64,000 nt of DNA from Acetobacter farinalis (GTDB lineage: Bacteria; Pseudomonadota; Alphaproteobacteria; Acetobacterales; Acetobacteraceae), in assembly GCF_026240015.1 (NCBI RefSeq), contig NZ_JAPIUX010000002.1, forward strand, positions 62,001 to 126,000. Reading direction: 5' to 3'. Numbering within the stretch: position 1 is the stretch's first letter; every line of letters starts with the position of its first letter. A program made the translations under genes and the position numbers. The notes beneath the pieces are model-generated. The model was given only the letters and a program-made list of their open reading frames with translations. It did no database searches and had not been told where the DNA came from. This document shows, one piece after another, positions 9,679 through 17,505 of the stretch.

Positions 9679-10353
9679 GTGTCGGATCCTGAGAACTAGT
9701 TCCAACCGGAACTATTCGGAGAGAAAAAACAATTTATGCCTATATCCCCGCGCATTCCTCCGCTCCCCTCCGAAACCATCGAAGAGCCGACGAACTGTGG
9801 AGACTACCTTGCCGTAAGCCATAGCTCTTCCTTCCGGTCAAGCATGATCTGATTGCCGCATAGCAGCCCTTGCAAAACCGATGCTGAATAGACACAGCGC
9901 CTTGTTCACAGACCCACTCTGGCATTCAACCAAATATTAGCAGAAAATCCGCCAAGGTGCATTTTTAATACTAACAAGACCTTTTGCAGATGGTTCCTGT
10001 TCTATTTCGATACTTTTTCTTTACCGGAAAACACGCCTTTCGCAGCACTTTTCGAAGCAAGGCCGTTTTTGTTTTTTGAAGCCCGCTCACACATCGTTTC
10101 CTCAAAAAGCCACAAATGGCGCGTTTTGTTGCAGTTTTACGGTGCCCGTTCCCTTTGCGAATCGGGAAAATTCTCCTTTTGAATGTCCGGGCATGCGGGT
10201 GCATACCAATGGTTGTATCTTTCCAAAGCGCACCGTCTCGTTGAGCCTGAAAGAACAAAAATAAATTTGCTCTGAATGCGGAACAACAACTGGCCGCCAC
10301 AGAAGCCCTTGAGGATTCTGTGAAAAATCAAACCAAAGTATTCTCAAAAGTGT
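9679..10353. other. non-coding gap between tolB and pal
   Basis: About 675 bases without a credible gene. The reading frames here have no start context or recognisable family. The sequence is more AT-rich than its neighbours, with several T- and A-runs. It should contain the pal promoter and 5' leader. I saw no riboswitch-like or tRNA-like fold by eye. Confidence 0.5.
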
Positions 10354-10383
10354 AAAAAAAAGCCCCGGGATTGCTCCCGGGGC
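10354..10383 (-). terminator. intrinsic terminator after tolB
   Basis: On the minus strand, GCCCCGGGA pairs with TCCCGGGGC around a 4-base loop, followed by eight T. A classic rho-independent terminator 25 bases past the tolB stop, closing the tolQRAB unit. Confidence 0.95.
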
Positions 10384-10408
10384 CTGCTCCTTCTTTATGA
10401 AGGTCGCA

Positions 10409-11776
10409 TTACGCGTTGAGCGGAGACCATGCCGGGTCAGACGCCTGCCCCGGTGTCGGCAGAACACGGTCATTAAACCCGGTGATATCCACCATCCCGA
10501 TAGAGGAGCTGAAGCCAGCGCCCCCTGCTCCGGCACGGCTCTGGCGGCAATAGGCCAGCACGCGTCCGTTCGGGCAGAAGCTCGGGCTTTCCACCGTGAA
10601 GCCTTCCGTCATGATACGCTCACCCGTGCCATCAGGCGCCATCACCCCAAGGGAGAAGCTGCCATTGGCAATACGGGTAAAGGCAATCAGATCCCCGCGC
10701 GGAGACCAGACCGGAGATCCATAGGTGCCATGACCATAGGAGATCCGCCTCGCCCCGCCACCAGATGCGCTCATGATGTAAAGCTGCGGGCTGCCGCCAC
10801 GGTCAGAGTTGAACACAATCTGGGACCCATCCGGGCTGAAGCACGGGCTGGTGTCAATCGCGCCGGAAGACGTGATCTGCCGCCGTGACCCTGAACCCAG
10901 ATCCACCACAAACAGGTCCGACCCACCATTACGCGTAACGGACAGCACCACGGAACGGCCATCCGGCGCGAAGCGCGGAGCAAACGAAATGCCCGCGAAT
11001 TCACCCAGAATCTGCTGCCGCCCGCTGCCCAGATCAAACAGATACACACGCGGGCGGTTGTTGGCGTAGGACATGAACGCCACCTGATCCTTCACCGGGC
11101 TGAAACGCGGTGTCAGGGTCAGCCATTTGCCTGCTGTCAGCATCCGGCTGTTGGCGCCGTCCTGATCCATAATGGCCAGGCGCGTGGTCTGATGCGCACG
11201 CACGCCAGAACGGGCGATAAACGCGATACGGGTATCAAAATACCCCTTCTCGCCCAGCATCCGCTCATAAATCACATCGCCCACAATATGGGCAATGCGG
11301 CGCCAGTTGGCCGCGATGGTGGTGTAGGCTGTGCCCTGAATCTGCTGCTGGGTCAGCACATCCCACAGGCGCATTTCAACACGGACGGACCCGCTGCCGG
11401 ACACGCTTCCCGTCACCAGCGCATGCGCGCCCATGGATTTGGCCGTTGCAAAATCCGGAGCGCCGGAGCTGGCCCCTCCGGGAATAACCTTGAACAGGCC
11501 GGTGTTCGTCAGATCGTTGGTCAGCACTTCGGTAATCTGTGCGCCAAGGCCGCCGCCAAATGTCGGCAGGATAATCGGGATCGGGGCCGTGCGGGCCTGA
11601 TCAACCGTAATTTCCGCCTCCGGAGCCGCAGCAGGGGCCGCCATGCCGGGAAGAGGGGTCATCAACAGGCCACCGGCGGCAACACTGGCCCCCATCAGCG
11701 TGCGACGACCGAGTGCTGCAACCAGTGTCTCGGCTTCCTGATCAGAAATAAGCGGTCTTGTACTCGTAAGCATCAA
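10409..11776 (-). CDS. tolB: Tol-Pal system beta-propeller protein TolB
   Basis: Periplasmic beta-propeller that links Pal and TolA. The 455 residues contain an N-terminal alpha/beta domain (about 60-200) and WD40-like/PD40 repeats in the C-terminal half, with recurring motifs such as SPVWSPRGDLIAF, SPCFSPDGSQIVF and APRFAPDGRSVVL. The N-terminus has a twin-arginine-like signal (GRRTLMGASVAAGGLLM), suggesting Tat-type export. It is 21 bases downstream of tolA, in the same operon. Confidence 0.94.
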   Translation of the reverse strand: MMLTSTRPLISDQEAETLVAALGRRTLMGASVAAGGLLMTPLPGMAAPAAAPEAEITVDQARTAPIPIILPTFGGGLGAQITEVLTNDLTNTGLFKVIPGGASSGAPDFATAKSMGAHALVTGSVSGSGSVRVEMRLWDVLTQQQIQGTAYTTIAANWRRIAHIVGDVIYERMLGEKGYFDTRIAFIARSGVRAHQTTRLAIMDQDGANSRMLTAGKWLTLTPRFSPVKDQVAFMSYANNRPRVYLFDLGSGRQQILGEFAGISFAPRFAPDGRSVVLSVTRNGGSDLFVVDLGSGSRRQITSSGAIDTSPCFSPDGSQIVFNSDRGGSPQLYIMSASGGGARRISYGHGTYGSPVWSPRGDLIAFTRIANGSFSLGVMAPDGTGERIMTEGFTVESPSFCPNGRVLAYCRQSRAGAGGAGFSSSIGMVDITGFNDRVLPTPGQASDPAWSPLNA

Positions 11777-11797
11777 TTCTTCCTCCAGGTGGCCTGA

Positions 11798-12790
11798 TCA
11801 AGGCCTGAACACAAATTTCAACTGCCGGGTCTGCCCCAGAAGATTTTTGGGAATGGGCAGTTTTGAACAGGTGGGGCTGAGAACAGCCGCCCGGGCCCGC
11901 TCCGCCAGTGCCCGGTATGAGGGATCTGCATTCATCTGAGCCTGAGTCTGCGGAGCAAACTGCACAATACGAGCCTCACCCGTGGCATCCACCGTCACAA
12001 TAAGGTGCGCGACAAACGTGGCATAATTTTTGGCGGCCGTATCTTCCGTATAGCAGCGGCGCACAGACCCGCCGATGGCCTTCTGATCTCCGGCGGAAAG
12101 GCTGCGGGTAATATCCCCTGTGGGTGAACCGCCGCCGTTGGGCGCACCACCCTGCACAGGATTCGCCTTTGCCTTGGGAGCATGCGTCTGCTTGGTGTCA
12201 GACCGGAAGGCATCCAGCGTCTCCAGCAGGGAATGCGAATCCTCCTGCGTTTTCTTCGCCTTGTTGGGCTGCGTGATGTGAGACGGCGTGGGTGTATCCG
12301 GCAGGGTATCCGTCGGCTCCGTAACCGGAGAAGGCGGCGCCACGCTGGGCGTCGTCTTCGGCGGTGTGGGCGGAGAGGGCGGCGTTTTCACCACATCCGG
12401 AGAAGGCTCTTCCGCTTTGGGCGGCACCGGCGTGTCCGGCAGCTTGTCCTCCTGCGGGGCAGGCGGAGGCGGCACCGGCTGGGGCGGCGGAGGCGGTGGA
12501 GGCGCTTCCTCGTTCGGAACATCCTTGGGGGGTTCCGGCGAAGGCGGCGCATCATTGGGCACAGGGGCCGGGGGTGGAGCAGGCGTGGGTGAGGGCTGGC
12601 TGGCTTTGGCCGGAGAGCCGCCAGAATCAGGAGCCTCAAACTGCATTTCCACCACCGGAGGAGGTTCTTCCTCCGGTTTAGGGGCAGGCAGGGAAACCAG
12701 AAGGGCCAGCAGAAGCGCAATATGCGCCCCGCCGGACAGGTACAGGCACCGCCTCAACACATTCGGTTCGGAACGGCGTTGCCGCACCAT
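11798..12790 (-). CDS. tolA: TolA/TonB-like energy-transducing protein
   Basis: Inner-membrane protein that spans the periplasm and transmits force from TolQR to the outer membrane. The 330 residues have a single N-terminal membrane helix (about 18-34), a long Pro-rich/acidic spacer (about 40-200) and a C-terminal TolA/TonB-type domain (about 230-330). The spacer is Pro-rich as in TonB rather than the Ala/Lys-rich helix of E. coli TolA, which is common in Alphaproteobacteria. The tolR-tolB position supports TolA. Confidence 0.88.
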   Translation of the reverse strand: MVRQRRSEPNVLRRCLYLSGGAHIALLLALLVSLPAPKPEEEPPPVVEMQFEAPDSGGSPAKASQPSPTPAPPPAPVPNDAPPSPEPPKDVPNEEAPPPPPPPQPVPPPPAPQEDKLPDTPVPPKAEEPSPDVVKTPPSPPTPPKTTPSVAPPSPVTEPTDTLPDTPTPSHITQPNKAKKTQEDSHSLLETLDAFRSDTKQTHAPKAKANPVQGGAPNGGGSPTGDITRSLSAGDQKAIGGSVRRCYTEDTAAKNYATFVAHLIVTVDATGEARIVQFAPQTQAQMNADPSYRALAERARAAVLSPTCSKLPIPKNLLGQTRQLKFVFRP

Positions 12791-12825
12791 GATCTTCTCC
12801 GCCTCTCTGCGCAGGAGAGAATGAA

Positions 12826-13257
12826 TTAATGGCCGCTGCTGGCGGGTTGTTGCGCCAGCAGAGCCACATGAGTAAAGCCGCCTTCCGTTATCTGCCCCAT
12901 AACCTGCATCACGCGCCCATAATCAATATGGGCATCACCCCGCACGAAAATGCGGTGTGACGGGTCATTGTTCGAGGCAGCCTTCAGCTGGGCAACCAGC
13001 TGCTCGGGCGACACTTCGGAATCCCCAAGATACAGGCTGCCATCCGCCCGGATGGAGACAGTGATGGGCTTGGTATCGGAATTGATAGGCTTTGCGTCTG
13101 TCTTGGGCAGATCAACATTAACGCCGCTGGTCAGCATGGGGGATGTGACCATGAAGATAATCAGCAGCACCAGCATGACGTCGACCATCGGCGTCACGTT
13201 GATTTCAGCCATCGGACGCCTGCGACGGCGCCCGCTCCCTCCCGACGGCATGCCCAT
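12826..13257 (-). CDS. tolR: TolR/ExbD-family biopolymer transport protein
   Basis: Part of the proton-driven TolQR motor. The 143 residues carry one membrane helix (about 24-42) with the conserved proton-path Asp in TPMVDVMLVLLIIFMV, followed by a periplasmic ExbD/TolR domain. An Arg-rich cytoplasmic start (GRRRRRPMAEIN) precedes the helix. It begins 3 bases after tolQ. Confidence 0.94.
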   Translation of the reverse strand: MGMPSGGSGRRRRRPMAEINVTPMVDVMLVLLIIFMVTSPMLTSGVNVDLPKTDAKPINSDTKPITVSIRADGSLYLGDSEVSPEQLVAQLKAASNNDPSHRIFVRGDAHIDYGRVMQVMGQITEGGFTHVALLAQQPASSGH

Positions 13258-13260
13258 GGT

Positions 13261-13980
13261 TCAGGCCCTTTCTTCGGACTGGCGGGACAGAATGGCAGCA
13301 AACTCGGTGCCAAAGCCCTCCAGCCGGTCCTGGAACAGGTCCAGACTGTTGCTGATAACGTTATAGGCCACATAGGACGGCACCGCTGTCAGCAGGCCGA
13401 TGGCTGTGGCGAACAGGGCTTCTGAAATACCCGGAGCCACAACACTCAGGTTGGTGTTGTGCATGGCGGCAATGGCGCTGAAGGAGTGCATGATACCCCA
13501 CACGGTGCCAAACAGCCCGACAAACGGCGCAACCGGGCCAACGGTGGCCAGAAACACAACCCAGCGACGCAGGCGGTCCATCTCCCGCGTGACCGTAATG
13601 CCAATGGCACGGTCCACACGTTCCTTCACGCCTCCGCGCACCAGATCCACGCCCGGAATCCGGGCAGAGCGACGCCATTCACCCATGGCCGCGCCAAAAA
13701 CGGCCGCCAGCGGGTGCACCGGCTTCGCGCCATCGCTCTCATACAGATCATCCAGGCTGCCGCCGGACCAGAAACGGTCTTCAAAGGCTGAGGCCTGTTT
13801 GTTGATCCGCCGGAGCGTGACAATTTTATCGAAAATAATGGCCCAGACCATCACGCTACAGAGCACCAGTCCGAGCATGACCAGTTTGACCATCAGGGAG
13901 GCATTCATAAACAGCCCCCACACCGACAGGTCTCCCGCCGCTGCTACGCCGAGATTTGCCGCGTCAACCGCACGATCCAA
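13261..13980 (-). CDS. tolQ: TolQ/ExbB-family proton channel protein
   Basis: MotA/TolQ/ExbB family inner-membrane subunit forming the proton channel with TolR. The 239 residues have three membrane helices (about 28-50, 140-160 and 178-205). Family motifs include FVGLFGTVWGIMHSF and GISEALFATAIGLLTAVPSYVAYN. First gene of tolQRAB; ybgC lies upstream but is separated by a strong terminator. Confidence 0.95.
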   Translation of the reverse strand: MDRAVDAANLGVAAAGDLSVWGLFMNASLMVKLVMLGLVLCSVMVWAIIFDKIVTLRRINKQASAFEDRFWSGGSLDDLYESDGAKPVHPLAAVFGAAMGEWRRSARIPGVDLVRGGVKERVDRAIGITVTREMDRLRRWVVFLATVGPVAPFVGLFGTVWGIMHSFSAIAAMHNTNLSVVAPGISEALFATAIGLLTAVPSYVAYNVISNSLDLFQDRLEGFGTEFAAILSRQSEERA

Positions 13981-14078
13981 AAACGCCTCCTGCCTCTGCG
14001 CCCGTCACGGGCAACCTGTCTGCGACTCGGGCTTTGCTCAATGCGTCCCGGTCGTGCCGTATTTACTGTCTTCCGTGC

Positions 14079-14111
14079 AAAAGCAGAAGAGGCCTGCTAG
14101 GCCTCTTCTGC
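14079..14111 (-). terminator. terminator overlapping the ybgC stop codon
   Basis: On the minus strand GCAGAAGAGGCC pairs perfectly over 12 bp with GGCCTCTTCTGC around a TAGCA loop, followed by TTTTGC. The TAG in the loop is the ybgC stop codon, so the last four sense codons form the 5' arm. A ribosome finishing ybgC would cover the stem, which may couple termination to translation. Confidence 0.85.
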
Positions 14112-14510
14112 AAGTCCGCGCAAAAGATCACGCCATAACGGCGGAAATCGGGCAGGACGGCCATCTTCAGCACGCACGCAGGCCAGCTTTACATCCACGC
14201 GTGCGCAAAAAACACCATCACGGGTAAAAACCTGCTCCAGCCTGCAACTGGCCGCCCCCTGTTCCAGCAAACGCGTGGTGATGGTTGTCACATCATCCAG
14301 CTTCAGCGGCACGCGGTAATTGAGGGTGGCATCATGCACGACAAACACCAGCCCGAAGTCACTCAGGAGGGACGCCGCCGGCATGCCAAGGCTGCGGATG
14401 GCCTCTGTGCGCGCCCGCTCGGCAAACGCCAGATAGCGGGCATGATAGACAATACCCCCGGCATCCGTGTCTTCATAATAAATGCGGAAATCAATGGAAT
14501 GCGTGGTCAT
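14097..14510 (-). CDS. ybgC: tol-pal-associated acyl-CoA thioesterase
   Basis: Hot-dog-fold thioesterase of 137 residues. The active-site stretch is YYEDTDAGGIVYHARYLAF, with the catalytic Asp in DTDAGG, as in YbgC. It acts on acyl-CoA or acyl-ACP and is associated with phospholipid metabolism near the Tol-Pal system. Its ATG overlaps the ruvB stop by four bases (ATGA), so it is translationally coupled to ruvB. Its own 3' end forms part of a terminator hairpin. Confidence 0.93.
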   Translation of the reverse strand: MTTHSIDFRIYYEDTDAGGIVYHARYLAFAERARTEAIRSLGMPAASLLSDFGLVFVVHDATLNYRVPLKLDDVTTITTRLLEQGAASCRLEQVFTRDGVFCARVDVKLACVRAEDGRPARFPPLWRDLLRGLAEEA

Positions 14511-15610
14511 GCGCCATCCTCGTCGTCAGGCAAAAGATCCATCTGGGCACAATACGCCCCGCCCTGCGGTTCATCCGGTCGGGCCGGGGGGGACAGACCA
14601 AGGTGCCGCCAGCCTCGCTCCCCCAGCACACGCCCCCGGCTGGTACGCAGAACCAGCCCTTCCTGAATCAGGTAGGGTTCAATCACATCTTCCAGCGTAT
14701 CCCGCGCTTCCGCCAGAGCCGCCGCGAGCGTTTCCACCCCGACCGGCCCCCCGTGGTGATACTCCGCAATGCGGCGTAGATAGCGCCTGTCCATAGCGTC
14801 CAGCCCCAGCGCATCCACTTCAAGGCGGCTGAGGGCAGCATCCGCCACCTCCCGGCTGACAGGTGCTCCGCCGGGGGCAATCACCACCGCAAAGTCCCGC
14901 ACGCGGCGCAGCAGCCGCCCGGCGATACGCGGTGTTCCGCGTGAGCGCCGGGCAATTTCTTCCGCTCCCGCCTCTGTCAGGATGAAGCCAAGCTTTTCCG
15001 CACCCCGCGCCACAATGGCCCGCAATTCGTCCGGCGTGTAAAACACCAGCCGCAGAGGAATGCCAAACCGGTCCCGCAGCGGCGTTGCCAGCAGCCCGGC
15101 GCGCGTGGTGGCGGCCACAAGGGTAAAGGGTGGGAGATCAATCCGCACGGAGCGCGCCGCCGGACCTTCACCGATAATCAGATCGAGCTGGAAGTCCTCC
15201 ATCGCGGGATAGAGAATTTCCTCAATGGCCGGCTGAAGGCGATGGATCTCATCAATAAACAGCACATCCCGCGGCTGAAGATTGGTGAGAATGGCGGCAA
15301 GATCGCCCGCTCGCTGGATGACCGGCCCGGACGTTGCACGAAAGCCCACCCCGAGTTCCCGTGAGACAATCTGGGCCAGCGTGGTCTTGCCCAGCCCCGG
15401 CGGGCCGTGCAGCAGGACATGGTCCAGCGCCTCACCACGCTGCCGGGCGGCGGCGATAAAAATCGAAAGATTTTCACGGCTGGCTTTCTGGCCGGTAAAA
15501 TCAGCCAGTGTCTGGGGGCGAAGAGACGCCTCCCCCCCATCCTCATCCCGGCGGGAGGGGTCAATCTCCCGGTCAGGAGAAAAGCCCGGGCCACTCCCCA
15601 TGCCGCTCAC
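14507..15610 (-). CDS. ruvB: Holliday junction DNA helicase RuvB
   Basis: AAA+ motor that drives branch migration of Holliday junctions with RuvA. The 367 residues include Walker A HGPPGLGKTTLA, Walker B DVLFIDEIHRL, sensor motif ATTRAGLL and the C-terminal winged helix with QEGLVLRTSRGR. Slightly longer than average because of an N-terminal extension. It overlaps ruvA by four bases and ybgC by four bases in one packed operon. Confidence 0.97.
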   Translation of the reverse strand: MSGMGSGPGFSPDREIDPSRRDEDGGEASLRPQTLADFTGQKASRENLSIFIAAARQRGEALDHVLLHGPPGLGKTTLAQIVSRELGVGFRATSGPVIQRAGDLAAILTNLQPRDVLFIDEIHRLQPAIEEILYPAMEDFQLDLIIGEGPAARSVRIDLPPFTLVAATTRAGLLATPLRDRFGIPLRLVFYTPDELRAIVARGAEKLGFILTEAGAEEIARRSRGTPRIAGRLLRRVRDFAVVIAPGGAPVSREVADAALSRLEVDALGLDAMDRRYLRRIAEYHHGGPVGVETLAAALAEARDTLEDVIEPYLIQEGLVLRTSRGRVLGERGWRHLGLSPPARPDEPQGGAYCAQMDLLPDDEDGA

Positions 15611-16215
15611 CGCGCCAGCGCCTTCAGGCTTTCACGGAGCACCGTATCCAGAGAAGCCGCTGCTCCCTCCTCCTCCAGCAGGCGCATGACCACTGGAGCC
15701 GCCTCGGCCCGACGGAAGCCAAGGCCCGCCAGAGCCAGCAGGGCATCCGCTTCAATACCGCCTCCGGGCGTGGCACCGGCCGGCACCATCATGCCTCCGC
15801 CCCCGCCGGGCATTTTCCCGGCACGGTCACGCAGCTCTGTCAGAATCCGCTCGGCCAGCCGCCCGCCAACGCCGGGGGCGCGGGTCAGGGTTGCCTTGTC
15901 CGATGTGGTCAGCGCCGCCACCAGTTCCCCCGGAGACAGGGTGGAGAGCATGCCCAGCGCGACTTTCGCGCCCACGCCCTGCACGCTGGTCAGCAGGCGA
16001 AACCATTCGCGCTCCGCACTTTCCACAAAGCCGTACAGCAGAATCGCATCTTCCCGCACCACGGTTTCAACCAGTACGCGGGCTTTTTCCGGCGGATGCG
16101 GCAAGGCCGCCAGAGTGCGGGTTGAGGCCGCTACCAGATAACCAACGCCATTCACGTCGATCACGCAGCTCCCCAACTCGACCTGAATGACCAGCCCACT
16201 CAGAAACGCAATCAT
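15607..16215 (-). CDS. ruvA: Holliday junction branch migration protein RuvA
   Basis: Tetrameric junction-binding subunit of RuvAB. With the start at 16215 (MIAFLSG) it has 202 residues: an OB-fold N-terminal domain, helix-hairpin-helix region around SVQGVGAKVALGMLS and APGVGGRLAERIL, and a C-terminal RuvB-interacting domain after a Gly-rich linker. An upstream ATG at 16272 lies inside ruvC and is not used. ATGA overlaps join it to ruvC and ruvB. Confidence 0.96.
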   Translation of the reverse strand: MIAFLSGLVIQVELGSCVIDVNGVGYLVAASTRTLAALPHPPEKARVLVETVVREDAILLYGFVESAEREWFRLLTSVQGVGAKVALGMLSTLSPGELVAALTTSDKATLTRAPGVGGRLAERILTELRDRAGKMPGGGGGMMVPAGATPGGGIEADALLALAGLGFRRAEAAPVVMRLLEEEGAAASLDTVLRESLKALAR

Positions 16216-16718
16216 GCCATTCGTACTCCGGCCGCAATATGGCGCGCGCTGGCCCGATGGTGTGCGTGGCAAATAGCGATTGCCAGCGCATCAGACGCAT
16301 CGGCTCGTGCCACCTTAACCCCCGGCAGAAGGCGGCGCACCATCATTTCAACCTGATCCTTATCTGCGGAGCCTGTCCCGACCACAGCCTTCTTGACCGC
16401 CAGCGCGCCATATTCCGCAACATACAGGCCGGCCATCGCCGGTGCCAGCAAGGCCACACCACGCGCATAGCCCAGCTTGAGCGTGGCGGTGCCGTTCCGG
16501 TTGACATAGGTCTCTTCCACCGCGGCTTCCGCCGGGTTGAGACGGTCAATCAGGAGGGTCAGATTTTCATGCAGGACTTTCAGCCGGTCTGGCACGCTGT
16601 CCGCACTGTTGGTTGCGATCACGCCGTTTTCAACGTGCCGCAACCGGTTCCCTTCGACATCAATCACGCCCCAGCCTGTAAAGCGCAGGCCGGGGTCAAT
16701 GCCGAGCAGGCGTACCAC
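16212..16718 (-). CDS. ruvC: Holliday junction resolvase RuvC
   Basis: RNase-H-fold endonuclease that resolves Holliday junctions made accessible by RuvAB. The 168 residues carry the first catalytic Asp in LGIDPGLRFTGWG, Glu in VEETYVNRN and the C-terminal DASDALAIAICHAH acidic pair. The start lies 2 bases after the yebC stop. The yebC-ruvC-ruvA-ruvB order is the usual one. Confidence 0.97.
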   Translation of the reverse strand: MVRLLGIDPGLRFTGWGVIDVEGNRLRHVENGVIATNSADSVPDRLKVLHENLTLLIDRLNPAEAAVEETYVNRNGTATLKLGYARGVALLAPAMAGLYVAEYGALAVKKAVVGTGSADKDQVEMMVRRLLPGVKVARADASDALAIAICHAHHRASARHIAAGVRMA

Positions 16719-16720
16719 CG

Positions 16721-17470
16721 TCAGGCTGACAGTTTTTCGGCAAGTTCGTCCGAAAGATCAAAGTTGGCATAGACGTTCTGCACGTCATCATGATCTTCCA
16801 GCACGTCCAGCAGCTTGAACAGGGTGCGGGCATTGTCTTCATCAAGGCTGATGGTGTTTTCCGGGCGCCAGTCCAGCTTGGCGTTTTCCGGTTCACCAAA
16901 GCGCGTTTCCAGAGAATCGCGCACCGTGAAGAAGGCTTCAATCTCACAGGTGATTTCGTGCGTGGTGCCGGAAGACACGACATTGTCCGCCCCGGCTTCA
17001 ATCGCGGCTTCCAGCATGTCGTCTTCAGACGCCACGGAAATCGGATAGGTGATAACCCCCAGACGCCGGAACATGAAGGAAACGGAATTGGCTTCCCCCA
17101 TGGACCCGCCATATTTGGAGAACGCCGCCCGCACGTCAGACGCCGTGCGGTTCCGGTTATCTGTCAGGCCTTCAACAATCACCGCAACGCCCGCCGGGCC
17201 ATACCCCTCGTAACGGACTTCAATATAGTCTTCACCACCCGCCGCGCCGGAGGCTTTTTTAATGGCGCGGTCAATGGTGTCCTTGGGCATGTTCACTTCA
17301 CGCGCCGCGGTAATGGCGGAACGCAGGCGCGGGTTGGACCCCGGCTCAGGCAGACCGGAGCGCGTCGCAACAGTCAGTTCGCGGATAATCTTGGCGAACT
17401 GCTTGGCACGCTTGGCATCCTGCGCACCCTTGCGGTGCATGATGTTCTTAAACTGGGAATGACCAGCCAT
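16721..17470 (-). CDS. YebC/PmpR-family protein
   Basis: TACO1/YebC family protein of 249 residues beginning MAGHSQFKNIMHRKGAQD, the family signature, with the central GYGPAGVAVIVEGLTDNRNRT motif split across the middle domain. Members act as transcriptional regulators (PmpR, YebC) or as translation factors that relieve stalling at proline stretches. It is upstream of ruvC, the usual context, and 35 bases downstream of secA's neighbourhood with no terminator seen. Confidence 0.93.
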   Translation of the reverse strand: MAGHSQFKNIMHRKGAQDAKRAKQFAKIIRELTVATRSGLPEPGSNPRLRSAITAAREVNMPKDTIDRAIKKASGAAGGEDYIEVRYEGYGPAGVAVIVEGLTDNRNRTASDVRAAFSKYGGSMGEANSVSFMFRRLGVITYPISVASEDDMLEAAIEAGADNVVSSGTTHEITCEIEAFFTVRDSLETRFGEPENAKLDWRPENTISLDEDNARTLFKLLDVLEDHDDVQNVYANFDLSDELAEKLSA

Positions 17471-17505
17471 ATTTCCTTACCCTGTCCGTCGGCCCCGGCG
17501 CGTCT

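Noticed and set aside
9971..10300. 109-codon frame in the tolB-pal gap
   Set aside because: Basic, Phe/Cys-rich translation typical of non-coding AT-rich DNA; no ribosome site.
12288..12824. 178-codon Gly-rich frame on the plus strand
   Set aside because: It is the antisense of the Pro-rich TolA spacer; low-complexity by reflection.
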